The translations under genes and the position numbers were made by a program. Shown piece after piece: positions 8,388 to 16,977 of a stretch of 31,768 nucleotides of DNA. Origin of the DNA: a virus; the IMG/VR virus record IMGVR_UViG_3300007522_000043, positions 1-31,768 of that record, one strand, 5' to 3'. A model generated the notes under the pieces. That model did not search any database. It was given only the letters and a program-made list of their open reading frames with translations, and was not told the DNA's origin. Every line of letters begins with the position of its first letter. Positions within the stretch are counted from its first letter, which is position 1.

Positions 8388-8405
8388 TGGGCCCGCTCGG
8401 GCCCA
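8388..8405 (+). terminator. GC-rich 7-bp hairpin after the RHH gene
   Basis: TGGGCCC (8388-8394), a GCTC loop and GGGCCCA (8399-8405) form a perfect, very GC-rich stem in otherwise AT-rich DNA, 8 bases after the RHH stop. No T-run follows. It instead precedes a GGGGGG stretch and the ATG at 8419, so it could be a terminator without a U-tract or a translational control hairpin. CCCGC in the stem could also pair with the downstream GCGGG. Confidence 0.5.
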
Positions 8406-8418
8406 CGCGGGGGGACTT

Positions 8419-8496
8419 ATGGAAGATCTACTATCAGATATATTTATTACTTTACTGCTTCTATATTTTATGTATGAGGTAGGGCGTTTCAGGTAA
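8419..8496 (+). CDS. Possible 25-residue single-span membrane peptide
   Basis: A very short plus-strand frame, MEDLLSDIFITLLLLYF then MYEVGRFR, preceded by a GGGGGG purine run 5 bases before the ATG. The sequence is one hydrophobic helix (residues 7-18) with acidic residues before and Arg after it, as in small phage membrane peptides. It follows the RHH gene and the GC-rich hairpin in the same direction. There is no homology evidence and chance open frames of this length are common, so the call is tentative. Confidence 0.35.
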   Translation: MEDLLSDIFITLLLLYFMYEVGRFR

Positions 8497-8514
8497 TTAA
8501 GTATCAACTTTCCT

Positions 8515-10077
8515 TTATTTTAAATCTTTTTCTGATTTATCAAATTTATCAGCAAGTTTATTTAATTTATTTATTGATGATAGAACGCCAGCAGTGCTAT
8601 TTTTTGCTGCGGTACCAGCCATTTTCCATAATAGTTCTTTTCCTTCAGAGCTATTTTTTAAATGGTTTATAAACTTAGCTTCACGAACGCCAATATCAAA
8701 TGCTCCTGATACGCCTCTAGCTGTTCCAAATGCCATTAAAGGTTTAGCGCCTTTTTTAATATAGGGTATGTCTGTAGCTTCTAAAAGAACACCCAATGCT
8801 ACCTGTGTAAGTGGATTAGAAGCAATATTTACAATAGCATTTTTATTTTTAAAGTTGTCTACTATTGAAGAAAAACTGTTTTTCCAATTTGCTATTGAAT
8901 ATAACTTGTCAGCTTCTTTATATGCTTTTTTAAACTCTGGATGGTTTTTTCCTACCTCATCCAGTGCGTCAGACACAACATCTTTTAATTTGCTGTTAAA
9001 CCTTGATTGAGCTGATTTACTATTTGGAACATATACACTATTAAGGTCTCTTTTTATATCATATAGCTTATCAGCTGTTAAACCTTGCTGTGACAATCTT
9101 CTCTTCATTGATTCTATATTACCAAGCACTTCTGATTTTTCTTTTGGTAGATATTGAGAGACATCACTCCCAGTAAATTTATCAGTAGCTTCTTTTTTAA
9201 TCTTTTCTAAACTTGCGTTTCTTAATGTTTGACTTGATTCAGTAGCTTCTTTTTTAATATTTTCTAAATTTACTTTTTTTAATATTTGACCTAATTTAGA
9301 ACTAGATTCTTTGGGATTTACAACAATTTTGCTGCCTTCATCCTTCATAGTATTAAACAATCCTTGTATATGCTCAGATCTAATCTTAGGCACTTTTCCA
9401 AGTAACTGTGCAACTTTGCCAAACCCTAGTGCTCCTAGTACTGATGATCCCAGTTGAGCACCTTTTCCAAGTCCCATACTGTCAGCTATTGACCCTGCCA
9501 TGCCGCCCGAAAAATCAGCTCCAAGACCAACCATACTACTAGCACCCATCAAAGCCAATAAGGGAGCATTTCTAGCCGTCTTAAATAAATTTTCAGATAC
9601 GACATTATCGCCTTTCATATTTTCTTTTCCGAAAATACTATCAACTAGCCCCTCATACGTAGGAAGTTTATCCATTACAGGTTTAACCTTATCTTCAATA
9701 GCCTTACTAAGACTAGGAGTCAAAGAATCGTTTTTTAAACCTACAAAAAGAGAGTCTCTTTTCTTTTTTTCTTCAGCAGAACCTCCTGATATAAAATTGC
9801 CTAATTCGCTAACAATGTCTCCTACCCCTTTTGCTGCTGATCCAGCTATGCCCATGCCCATATTACCTGCTGATTTAGCAGCATTCATACCTGTCTGTGC
9901 TGCTGACTTCATATAGCTTAATGACGAATCAGAATTAGATTGTTGATCATTAGGTAGTTGCTGTGAAAGTTTATACTTACTAAAGTCAACTGAGACTGGA
10001 GTATCTTTATTATTTTGTGAACGCTTATATTTACTAAAATCAACTGTTACTGGAGTATCTTTATTATTTAATGCCAT
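8515..10077 (-). CDS. Probable DNA-ejection/internal virion protein (large)
   Basis: A 520-residue protein and the last of three consecutive leftward genes that resemble the ejection-protein group of podoviruses (P22 gp7, gp20, gp16 in role). The N-terminus carries an exact-style duplication: NNKDTPVTVDFSKYK at residues 4-18 and NNKDTPVSVDFSKYK at 22-36. Residues 55-95 and 170-230 are Gly/Ala-rich, weakly hydrophobic segments (GLGADFSGGMAGS, LGSSVLGALGFG) that could insert in membranes. Residues 230-420 are Lys/Glu-rich helices with two similar NIKKEATESS/KIKKEATDKF units. No lysozyme or transglycosylase motif is visible. Its ATG overlaps the previous stop by one base (TAATG), implying translational coupling. 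The role is inferred from order and composition. Confidence 0.6.
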   Translation of the reverse strand: MALNNKDTPVTVDFSKYKRSQNNKDTPVSVDFSKYKLSQQLPNDQQSNSDSSLSYMKSAAQTGMNAAKSAGNMGMGIAGSAAKGVGDIVSELGNFISGGSAEEKKKRDSLFVGLKNDSLTPSLSKAIEDKVKPVMDKLPTYEGLVDSIFGKENMKGDNVVSENLFKTARNAPLLALMGASSMVGLGADFSGGMAGSIADSMGLGKGAQLGSSVLGALGFGKVAQLLGKVPKIRSEHIQGLFNTMKDEGSKIVVNPKESSSKLGQILKKVNLENIKKEATESSQTLRNASLEKIKKEATDKFTGSDVSQYLPKEKSEVLGNIESMKRRLSQQGLTADKLYDIKRDLNSVYVPNSKSAQSRFNSKLKDVVSDALDEVGKNHPEFKKAYKEADKLYSIANWKNSFSSIVDNFKNKNAIVNIASNPLTQVALGVLLEATDIPYIKKGAKPLMAFGTARGVSGAFDIGVREAKFINHLKNSSEGKELLWKMAGTAAKNSTAGVLSSINKLNKLADKFDKSEKDLK

Positions 10078-10979
10078 TACTTCTCTTCCAAATAAATTTT
10101 TTCATTTGTTTCAGGATCTATTATATATACGTTACCAGTAGATTCTTCTCTGAATGCGTTTGGAGATTGCGCTTGTTGTTGCTGACCTTGCGCTTGTTGT
10201 TGTTGACTTGGTGCAAATTCAGAAGATTGCCCATAACTACTTAATACATCTTGAAGATTGCCTTCATTTAGTTGCTCACGTAAATCTAATGGCAATTTCC
10301 CGCCATATTGTTTTCTTATATCGTTGTAACGATCAGCTGTCTTAAAGACACCTTCACTTTCTTCAAGGATACTATTTATTAAAGCTAACTGAGTTCCATA
10401 AGGTTGATTAAGTTCAGGTTTAGCAGACTGCTCTAATTTTATCTTAAAGTTTGTTGGCTGCCCTTTTCTAGAATGAGCGACGGCAGATACTAACTTGTTA
10501 GAGTCTGCCATGTACTTTCTAATATCTTCATCTCGTTGAAAAATCTTTTGAAATTTTTCAGACAAGTGCCCTGAAAAGGTCGGCCATTTATCTTTGTTTT
10601 TAATTAAATTTTGTTTCATCTCGGAAGCAATTTTATAAAGATGGCCCGCATTCTTTTGATCTTCTGCTAATAATTTTAATTGAGGCTCTAAAAGTTTGCG
10701 CTGTGCAACTTCATCTTTATTTGATATTCCACTACCAGCTACTTTTCCCCTTACTATCTCTTTTAATATATCCGGATTGTCAAATCCGGATAAAGCTTTA
10801 GCTTCATCAGGACCATAGCCTAGAGCTTCAAGAGCGCTTGCATTTTTAACTTGTTGCCCCTGATTCGTCATGCTTCTCATTTTACCTTGGATCAATTGAT
10901 TTAAACCTGAACCTAGCCCTGTAGCCATATCTTTTTGCCATTGTCCCATAGGAGACAATCCTTCTAAAAACTTAACCAT
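10077..10979 (-). CDS. Probable ejection/internal virion protein (middle)
   Basis: A 300-residue, mostly helical protein beginning MVKFLEGLSPMGQWQKDMATG. It contains a long charged coiled-coil-like centre (residues 80-150) and a Gln-rich linker near residues 255-275 with repeated QQQQAQ. It ends with a compact segment, STGNVYIIDPETNEKIYLEEK. It sits 2 bases after the Met-rich gene and is coupled to the next gene through TAATG, so the three form one translational block between tail and fibre genes. That position and composition fit injected virion proteins of short-tailed phages. No catalytic motif is seen. AAAAGG upstream of the ATG is the ribosome site. Confidence 0.58.
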   Translation of the reverse strand: MVKFLEGLSPMGQWQKDMATGLGSGLNQLIQGKMRSMTNQGQQVKNASALEALGYGPDEAKALSGFDNPDILKEIVRGKVAGSGISNKDEVAQRKLLEPQLKLLAEDQKNAGHLYKIASEMKQNLIKNKDKWPTFSGHLSEKFQKIFQRDEDIRKYMADSNKLVSAVAHSRKGQPTNFKIKLEQSAKPELNQPYGTQLALINSILEESEGVFKTADRYNDIRKQYGGKLPLDLREQLNEGNLQDVLSSYGQSSEFAPSQQQQAQGQQQQAQSPNAFREESTGNVYIIDPETNEKIYLEEK

Positions 10980-10981
10980 GA

Positions 10982-11752
10982 TTAACCTTTTCTTAATATA
11001 TTGCTTGGGTTAGATAAAGTATTCATTACATTCATCATGGGACTATTTGGGGACAATCCAAATGGTTGTGTGTTTTGACTAAAGCCTTTTCCATACGTAC
11101 TTGGATTACCCATTGTATTCATCATGCTTGTTACTGGATTATTCTGAAACTGAAAAGAATTAGTTGATAATTCAGGCATTTGACCTTGTTGACCTATATC
11201 TCCAGATCCACCGGCTGTATCTCCACTGTTACTATTACTAAAAAGATTCTTCATGAATTCCATGAATCGATTATTACTATCGCCCGAGGAGTCACCCATG
11301 CCACTCATCATAAAAGGAGCCATTTGCTGCATCATGCTCGGTGATTCTTGCTGATAAAATTGTTCATTTTGTGGCTGCATACCAAGTTGAAGTAAGTTCA
11401 TCAAATTGCCTTGATTTAATCCTGCAAGAGATGAATCTAAATTTGATCCAGCTTCAGCCATAGAGTTTCTATAACCACTAGAAGTTAATGCATCCATTCC
11501 AGCAAATCGTTCAGCAATAGATGGCATTGTTTTTTGTTCGAAACCTCTACGAGCTTCGTTTTCCATGCCACCACCACCACCAAGTCCTTGAAGTGCTTGA
11601 GCTAAGAATTGATTTTGGGCCCCCATTTGTTGTTCATTAAATCGTGGTATTTGGGTAGTGCTTGCTGGGTTAGATTGGCCAAACTTAGCCATTAATCCGC
11701 CAACCGCAGGCTTTAACATTTTTGCTATTTGCATCATTGTCATTGGATCCAT
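10982..11752 (-). CDS. Probable ejection/internal virion protein (Met/Gln-rich)
   Basis: A 256-residue protein rich in Met, Gln, Asn and Gly. Residues 38-125 (FNEQQMGAQNQFLAQALQGL, then FEQKTMPSIAERFAGM and TSSGYRNSMAEAGSNLDSSL) form an amphipathic helical region of a type I have seen in phage proteins placed with ejection genes. The rest is low-complexity, with several MMN and NPS units. It is the first gene of the three-gene ejection block and starts in a divergent intergenic region opposite a plus-strand structural gene, so a promoter should lie at 11753-11835. AAGGAAG precedes the ATG. Function is inferred. Confidence 0.58.
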   Translation of the reverse strand: MDPMTMMQIAKMLKPAVGGLMAKFGQSNPASTTQIPRFNEQQMGAQNQFLAQALQGLGGGGGMENEARRGFEQKTMPSIAERFAGMDALTSSGYRNSMAEAGSNLDSSLAGLNQGNLMNLLQLGMQPQNEQFYQQESPSMMQQMAPFMMSGMGDSSGDSNNRFMEFMKNLFSNSNSGDTAGGSGDIGQQGQMPELSTNSFQFQNNPVTSMMNTMGNPSTYGKGFSQNTQPFGLSPNSPMMNVMNTLSNPSNILRKG

Positions 11753-11796
11753 AACAACTTCCTTATTTATATAATTAATCCATGATAAAGGTACTC

Positions 11797-11802
11797 TATA
11801 AT
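11797..11802 (+). promoter_or_regulatory. Candidate -10 box for the plus-strand structural gene
   Basis: A perfect TATAAT lies 34 bases before the ATG at 11836. The matching -35 is poor (TTAATC at 11775-11780, 16 bases upstream), so an activator or phage-encoded factor may be needed. The gene is the only long plus-strand gene in the structural region and must have its own promoter. Confidence 0.42.
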
Positions 11803-11835
11803 CTATATTAAAAAGTTCAATATAAAGGATAAGTT

Positions 11836-12387
11836 ATGGCTGGCCCAATTCCATCAGAAAGTAATTATGGATCATTTGTAGAAACCACCAGTATATGGGA
11901 TACATCCATTATTGAGGCTATTCCAAATATTGAAGAAGAGTTTTCTGAATTCTTAGTACAGCTCTATCAAAATCTTAATATCTTATCGATACAACTAAAC
12001 TTAAAAGATACTGGTCTTTACCCAAATGATGAATTCTTAACCAATAAATTGTTCTTTCCCAATACCACAGAGACTAATCTAGACGTGAGTCAATCACAAA
12101 GCTACAGGTCCGTATTTCGCAAGGTAATTGATTTTGGTGCATTGCCTAACGCGACAACAAAAAGTGTCGCTCATGGCATCCTGAGTGATGTGATGCTTGT
12201 ATCTATCATGGGAACCGCAAACAATGCTACCTTTGCAAGTAAAATACCTATTCCATACAGCTCTTCAGCAGCACTTAACCAAAACATTTCATTAGAAATG
12301 ACAGCAACAAATATTGTTATTACCACAGGAACTAATCGAACTTCCTATACAACTTGCTACGTTATAGTAGAATACATAAAAACGTAA
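11836..12387 (+). CDS. Virion structural protein encoded against the late operon
   Basis: A 183-residue soluble protein. The C-terminal half (FRKVIDFGALPNATTKSVAHG, split as FRKVIDFGALPN and TTKSVAHGI, then IPIPYSS, NIVITTGTNRTSY and YVIVEYIK) is a pattern I recall from small phage structural proteins located near tail genes, where it forms a compact beta domain. No signal or membrane segment. Unlike every neighbour it lies on the plus strand, flanked by a TATAAT box upstream and a long inverted repeat downstream, so it is expressed as a single-gene unit. AAAGGA precedes the ATG. The exact location in the virion is unknown. Confidence 0.65.
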   Translation: MAGPIPSESNYGSFVETTSIWDTSIIEAIPNIEEEFSEFLVQLYQNLNILSIQLNLKDTGLYPNDEFLTNKLFFPNTTETNLDVSQSQSYRSVFRKVIDFGALPNATTKSVAHGILSDVMLVSIMGTANNATFASKIPIPYSSSAALNQNISLEMTATNIVITTGTNRTSYTTCYVIVEYIKT

Positions 12388-12468
12388 TAACGATACCCTC
12401 TGAATTAGTGTTTTTCATTGAAGTATGTTACTCATATTGTAATTAGTTGCAATTGTACATCTTCTCCT

Positions 12469-12533
12469 TTTTCCCTTTTGAGATAGACGTGTTAACACCT
12501 TGTGTGTCAGGATGTTTATCTCAAAAGGGAAAA
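12469..12533. terminator. 17-bp perfect inverted repeat between convergent genes
   Basis: Arms 12469-12485 and 12517-12533 are perfectly complementary (TTTTCCCTTTTGAGATA and its reverse complement) with a 31-base spacer. The element lies between the stops of the convergent genes at 12387 and 12535, so a bidirectional terminator is the simplest reading, although no clean U-run follows the stem. The spacer contains the palindrome GTGTTAACAC (12489-12498) and the motif CACCTTGTGTG found in two repeat arrays elsewhere in the window. Confidence 0.55.
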
Positions 12534-12534
12534 C

Positions 12535-13095
12535 TTATTTAGACATATAGGCAGCAAAGAAACCTGCAACTGTAGTACATAAAGAAACTCCAGCTGTTAT
12601 TAAGATACTATATTTTTTAGACATTTTTTTCTTCAATCTCTCTTCTTGAGATTTTAATAGTTGAAATCTATTATGAAGCTGTTTTTCTTTACTTTCAATT
12701 GCTTGATGAGCTGATTGAAGCATCAAAGAGTGAATTCTAATATATTTAGATTCAACAGGACTTTCATCTCCAGACTTAATCCTTTTTAATTCAGTTATCG
12801 CGTGATTACCCTGATGCAAAGGAGAGTTTTTTTCTTGTCTTAATAACTCTTTTAAGAAGGGCTTAATGAAAAATGACTGTGATTTATACTCTAATGGATA
12901 ATAAGTAGAAATAGCTACTTCGGCAAGCGATTCAGAATCAGAATCAGATGATTCTGATAAAACTAAATCATTTGAAATTGAGGTAGATTCAGGGACAACA
13001 ATAGATAACGAAAAAGGATCACTCGGTCCCTCAAATCGATCATCCATCGAGCAGATAGGTAAAACACAAAAAAACAATACTAATACTTTTCTCAT
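12535..13095 (-). CDS. Signal-bearing membrane protein with coiled coil; accessory gene
   Basis: A 186-residue protein that opens with a signal-like segment (MRKVLVLFFCVLPICSMDD, cleavage likely after residue 15 or 16). A Ser/Glu/Asp-rich region follows at residues 35-58 (SESSDSDSESL), then a charged helix that probably forms a coiled coil (residues 128-162). A C-terminal hydrophobic span (ILITAGVSLCTTVAGFFAAYM) sits just before the end. The product would be membrane-anchored with most of the chain outside the cytoplasm. Spanins have some of these traits, but the order (C-terminal anchor after the coiled coil) differs. It lies between the tail-hub gene and a plus-strand gene, ending at the large inverted repeat, and looks like a host-derived addition. 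No function assigned. Confidence 0.6.
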   Translation of the reverse strand: MRKVLVLFFCVLPICSMDDRFEGPSDPFSLSIVVPESTSISNDLVLSESSDSDSESLAEVAISTYYPLEYKSQSFFIKPFLKELLRQEKNSPLHQGNHAITELKRIKSGDESPVESKYIRIHSLMLQSAHQAIESKEKQLHNRFQLLKSQEERLKKKMSKKYSILITAGVSLCTTVAGFFAAYMSK

Positions 13096-13104
13096 AAATA
13101 TTCC

Positions 13105-15309
13105 TTATTGTAATCTTGACCCCGTAGGGTTCGAATAAAATGTCATTGCATGAAGCTCAAATTCTGACCATGCAATATCACTATTTAATAATTGATCTTC
13201 ATTCATATATAAACGCAACTGAATACACTCACCATTCAAATTAGTATAAATAGGATGCCATAGTCTTTTCTGGCTGCTTTCTAAAGCATTTAATTCATAA
13301 GGAGTTGTTTCCAATATGCCAGTACCCAATAAAGAACCTGTTGCATCACCACCACTTAATAGTGAATGATTAGAAGATGAAGCAAAATAATCTACAGTAA
13401 ATTGCCCCTTAGCAGTTCTGTCGACTAAGAAATCTACTTTGTTAACCGAACAGTTATATCCTTGCTTGATATAAAAACTATATTGTTTGGTCAATATATC
13501 GATATTGGATACACGAGTTACGGTTCCACCACCAGTATACACACCAGTAAATGTCAGATTTTTAACCGTAATAGTATCTTTATTCACTACTGTATTTACT
13601 GCATAGAAACCATTAGCGTTTGTTACTCCTTGAGAATTTTCAATAGCAATGTAATCACCCTCGCCATCATTTCCAATGACAAGATTATGATTCATAATAG
13701 TTAATGTAAGAATGGAAGATGCGTAACTCATACCAGATATCTGTAAGGATGGAGCATTACGCGTTGAATTAATATCAACAATAAAAGTAAAACCTTGTTG
13801 ATTACCGGCAACAACAGACCTGTAGTTTTCTTCATATTGTTGACCAGCCCATGTCTCTACTGAACTTTGCCAAGTTTCTTCCATGGTTTCCCATGTAAAC
13901 GAAGTATTAGAAGATTGCTGAAAATATCCAAATACTGTAATCGAGTCATCATTTATAGCCCATGAATCAGTCTTATAGTTGTAAACTAAAGTTTTATTTG
14001 GAAATGGGTGGTCCGAGTTTTGTAGTATATTAGGATAGGTCCAATATACCATCTCTGAATAAAAGTCTCTTACCCCATGTACCCGCTTAACGCCATCATT
14101 ATCATTATTAATATTAAATACTTGATTAGGAATCTTATCATCGAGACGTTCAACGTTAGTTCCGCTGCATCTTACTATGCCTACATGGCCTATACCAAAT
14201 ACTGACTTATCAAATGGAATAATAGATCCAGAAGACTCAGCGCCGAGTTCAGTATTAATTTTTTGCCACTTAAAAGGCAGAACAAAGTTACCGATATATA
14301 CTAATTCCCATGTACTTTTTTCGAAGAATACAATAAGTCTATCTTTAAGGTATTCAGCACCAATTATAGCTTCTTTCGAAGTAGCATCAATAAATCCGCC
14401 TTTACTACCCTTGGTATCATACCAAGCTTCTGCAGCTAGAGGACTTCCAGCTTGAGAGAATCGACATCTATTTCTAAATGAAAAGTCAGATCCTCCAACG
14501 TTTTCTACTGTATTAAACATAAGCAATCGTCCCTTAAAAGGGATAACGATCTTAGCAGTTATAACATGGTCTGCGGCTACGTTTATATTTGGAGCGAATT
14601 TATTCCAATTGGATCCATCATACGTACGTATACCGTCAGTATTATTAAAATTCGTAACAAACAAAAGATAGTTATAACTTTCTGCACCTCGATAATTAGT
14701 AGCATAAAAGAATTCAGAATCAGTTGCTGTCCAAGTTGCAGCACCAGATACAGCCTCAGATGAAATACGTTCCCACCCAGTTGCTCCATATCCATAAGCA
14801 AAGTTTCTATCAAATGCAATAACAGTCTCTGCATTAGTAGCTATATTTTGATACGTCACAATACCCAAAACAGGTGTCGATGGATAAAAGTATATATCGC
14901 TACCAATAGCACCAGTAAATACGTATGCTCCGGTTGTTGTATTATAAGTTCCTGTAACTGTGCCAGTTGTATTAAGCAATACTGCTGGAGTGCCACTTAC
15001 ATTAGCGGTAAAAAGTTGATTACCAATAGAGAATTGTTGACCTACAGATGGAGTAGGTCCAGATGGAACAGTAGCAGAAGGCGTAGTAGTTAAATTAATT
15101 TTTAAACGCGAGCTATTAGCTAGAAATGAAGATGAGACAGGGCTACTAGCCTCAATAAGTCGACCACCAAATCGTTTACGTACTCTTCCACGAAAGACAT
15201 AAGCATTTTTGAGCATCTGAAATGCATTATCAGGAATTAACCAAGGCCTTACATTTGTCTCTTGACCAGCTGATAATGGTGCAATCATAAAACGATCAGT
15301 AGGTCTCAT
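13105..15309 (-). CDS. Tail hub/nozzle protein (tail tubular protein B-like)
   Basis: A 734-residue virion protein. The N-terminus (FMIAPLSAGQETNVRPWLIPDNAF, i.e. PLSAGQET followed by RPWLIPDNAF, then MLKNAYVFRGRVRKRFG) is typical of podoviral hub proteins that form the tail nozzle. The middle region (150-510) has WERISSE, TYDGSNW, FKGRLLMFN, LIVFFEKSTWELVYIGN and LVYNYKTDSWA strands, as in a beta-propeller-like fold. Residues 521-600 hold an inserted beta domain with MNHNLVIGNDGEG and NGFYAVNTV, also found in the 330- and 117-residue proteins upstream. The role, sealing the tail tube below the adaptor and holding fibres, follows from T7 gp12-type proteins; similarity here is by pattern and order. 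GGGAG precedes the ATG. Confidence 0.75.
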   Translation of the reverse strand: MRPTDRFMIAPLSAGQETNVRPWLIPDNAFQMLKNAYVFRGRVRKRFGGRLIEASSPVSSSFLANSSRLKINLTTTPSATVPSGPTPSVGQQFSIGNQLFTANVSGTPAVLLNTTGTVTGTYNTTTGAYVFTGAIGSDIYFYPSTPVLGIVTYQNIATNAETVIAFDRNFAYGYGATGWERISSEAVSGAATWTATDSEFFYATNYRGAESYNYLLFVTNFNNTDGIRTYDGSNWNKFAPNINVAADHVITAKIVIPFKGRLLMFNTVENVGGSDFSFRNRCRFSQAGSPLAAEAWYDTKGSKGGFIDATSKEAIIGAEYLKDRLIVFFEKSTWELVYIGNFVLPFKWQKINTELGAESSGSIIPFDKSVFGIGHVGIVRCSGTNVERLDDKIPNQVFNINNDNDGVKRVHGVRDFYSEMVYWTYPNILQNSDHPFPNKTLVYNYKTDSWAINDDSITVFGYFQQSSNTSFTWETMEETWQSSVETWAGQQYEENYRSVVAGNQQGFTFIVDINSTRNAPSLQISGMSYASSILTLTIMNHNLVIGNDGEGDYIAIENSQGVTNANGFYAVNTVVNKDTITVKNLTFTGVYTGGGTVTRVSNIDILTKQYSFYIKQGYNCSVNKVDFLVDRTAKGQFTVDYFASSSNHSLLSGGDATGSLLGTGILETTPYELNALESSQKRLWHPIYTNLNGECIQLRLYMNEDQLLNSDIAWSEFELHAMTFYSNPTGSRLQ

Positions 15310-15318
15310 ACTATCTCC

Positions 15319-15909
15319 CTAATATCCTATAGCAAACCAAGTAAATTCTTGAGCAACTCTTGTTCTTGTTGATTTTTGAATATAGGTAACTACATTCATA
15401 CTCGCATTAGCATATTGAAAAACTCTTGTAAATCTATCAGTTGATTCAGAACTAGGAGAGGATCCAGACACTGTTGCCGTTACCGCATATGCAGTTAAGA
15501 TTCCTGTAGGAAAAGCTGTAGTAAATGTAACTGTTGATAAACCAGCAGCATCAGAAGTAGCTCTACCCCATTTTATGATGATTCCAGAAGGAAGTGTCGT
15601 AGTTCCATTAGTTGTAGATGTAGTAGCACTTGTAAAATTACTCTCTGCTCCTGAAGATTCTTTTCGCATAAATAATTGAGAAGCACCACCTACTAATTTT
15701 GCATATAATGCAATCTCAGCCGCTCCTGTTGCAGGTGCTGCAGCTTGATTAGGCATAGTCACCCATTTGTGCTTACCTTCATCAGCAGCGCTAAATGTTC
15801 CATGATTGATATCAATTAACTGCTTTAATGCCTGAAAGTTAGCTAGCAATGCTGCTTGAGAGTCTTTTATCTTGTCAGTAGACTGTGGAATATTGTTATT
15901 ATAACTCAT
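15319..15909 (-). CDS. Short tail-fibre-like protein with gp53-type C-terminal domain
   Basis: The 196 residues comprise an N-terminal attachment part (IPQSTDKIKDSQAALLANFQ, then INHGTFSAADEGKHKWVTMP) and a C-terminal beta domain. The latter has LPSGIIIKWGRA, VTFTTAFPTGILTAYAVTAT and a final FTWFAIGY. That C-terminal pattern (G-I-x-KWG, F-x-x-AFP, and an aromatic FxWxAIG ending) is shared by many phage tail-fibre tips of the gp53-like type, so receptor or fibre function is likely. It lies between adaptor and hub genes rather than in the main fibre cluster, as is common in podoviruses with N4-gp56 capsids. The ribosome site is a modest GAGGG. Confidence 0.72.
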   Translation of the reverse strand: MSYNNNIPQSTDKIKDSQAALLANFQALKQLIDINHGTFSAADEGKHKWVTMPNQAAAPATGAAEIALYAKLVGGASQLFMRKESSGAESNFTSATTSTTNGTTTLPSGIIIKWGRATSDAAGLSTVTFTTAFPTGILTAYAVTATVSGSSPSSESTDRFTRVFQYANASMNVVTYIQKSTRTRVAQEFTWFAIGY

Positions 15910-15933
15910 TGCTGTGGTCCCTCTATAATATAT

Positions 15934-16977
15934 TTAAAATTGACCGTTTCCATTGCCTAGCCCACTACCATAGGAACCACCATTATTATTCTCAGTATAG
16001 ATAGTTGATGTCCGCTGAGTAGTTTGCTGAACAATAGTTCTTCGATTAATCAAAGTTTCTTGTTTTTTAAATTCAGGCATAATCATCTGAACACTTTCCA
16101 CGTCCATACGATCTTCAAACACCTTTTTAGAAGCTCCATATGCAATGTATTGCCACCACTCATTTAGATCAGGATTCTGAGAAGCGCTTAAAAGCTCAGT
16201 TGGTTGCCTAAATACACTCATTTGAATCTTATATGGTTGATCAGGAACAGGACGAACAGTAAATTTATCATCAAAAAACAGTATTGCTTGAGGTCTTGCT
16301 GGCTGCAAAGGAACAGTCTGACTGTTTATAACTGCACCACTCTTTGGAGCTGATGTAAACGTAACTACGTATTGTCCAGTCACATAATTAATATAATTAC
16401 TAGCATCTTGAACTGTAGTAGATGTAGGTGATCCGCCAGCCACATATAGATTTCCAAACGTAGGATTTATAGGATAATCGATCATCGATAGACCGGCATT
16501 GTTGGTACCTATTGAATCAAAAAGCACATTATTTTTTAGCAACACTGCTGAATTCGTACCGAATTGCTGAGCATTAATAAATCCATTAAATGATGTAATG
16601 GTTCCATTACCAACGCTACCTACCGAAGCAATATAGTTAATCTTAGGATATAGATTAAAGAACTGCTCTTGAGACTCAGAAAATAATGCTTTATAACCAG
16701 CTATATAAATAGGAGGCTCAACGTTTATATACTTATTTTTAAAGTTATATAATGGATCAGTAGCCGTAGTAGATGTTTCATATACATCTTGATATGGATT
16801 AGTATAAAATTCAAAAGTAGTTTTCAGGTTAAACAGTCGTAAATGCTCAGGGAAATCAAATAGTACAAACGTATTTATATATTGATCTAAATCAGCATCC
16901 GACAATATGCTTGTAGACAAACTTCGTGTTAATCTACGTACTTTTTTTCTTATCTCAGTTAAGGTTGATATAGCCAC
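15934..16977 (-). CDS. Head-tail adaptor (tail tubular protein A-like)
   Basis: A 347-residue protein started at a GTG codon: GGGAG lies at correct spacing, and the reading begins MAISTLTEIRKKVRRLTRS. Residues 1-50 form helices with SILSDADLDQYINTFVLFDF then PEHLRLF, a signature of phage adaptor proteins that dock under the portal (T7 gp11, P22 gp4 role). A beta-rich insertion at 115-235 (FNGFINAQQFG, GQYVVTFTSAP) follows, then a helical return around 265-310 (NEWWQYIAYGASKKVFEDR). A flexible Gly/Asn-rich tail closes it (GGSYGSGLGNGNGQF). Position between capsid module and tail hub agrees. No catalytic motif. Confidence 0.75.
   Translation of the reverse strand: MAISTLTEIRKKVRRLTRSLSTSILSDADLDQYINTFVLFDFPEHLRLFNLKTTFEFYTNPYQDVYETSTTATDPLYNFKNKYINVEPPIYIAGYKALFSESQEQFFNLYPKINYIASVGSVGNGTITSFNGFINAQQFGTNSAVLLKNNVLFDSIGTNNAGLSMIDYPINPTFGNLYVAGGSPTSTTVQDASNYINYVTGQYVVTFTSAPKSGAVINSQTVPLQPARPQAILFFDDKFTVRPVPDQPYKIQMSVFRQPTELLSASQNPDLNEWWQYIAYGASKKVFEDRMDVESVQMIMPEFKKQETLINRRTIVQQTTQRTSTIYTENNNGGSYGSGLGNGNGQF

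Noticed and set aside
8206-8406. 66-residue minus-strand frame over the small RHH gene
   Set aside because: The plus-strand frame has a clear RHH pattern; the minus frame is its shadow.
9500-9916. 138-residue plus-strand frame opposite the ejection gene
   Set aside because: The minus strand has a well-spaced, coupled gene with sensible composition. The plus frame has no ribosome site and no domain.
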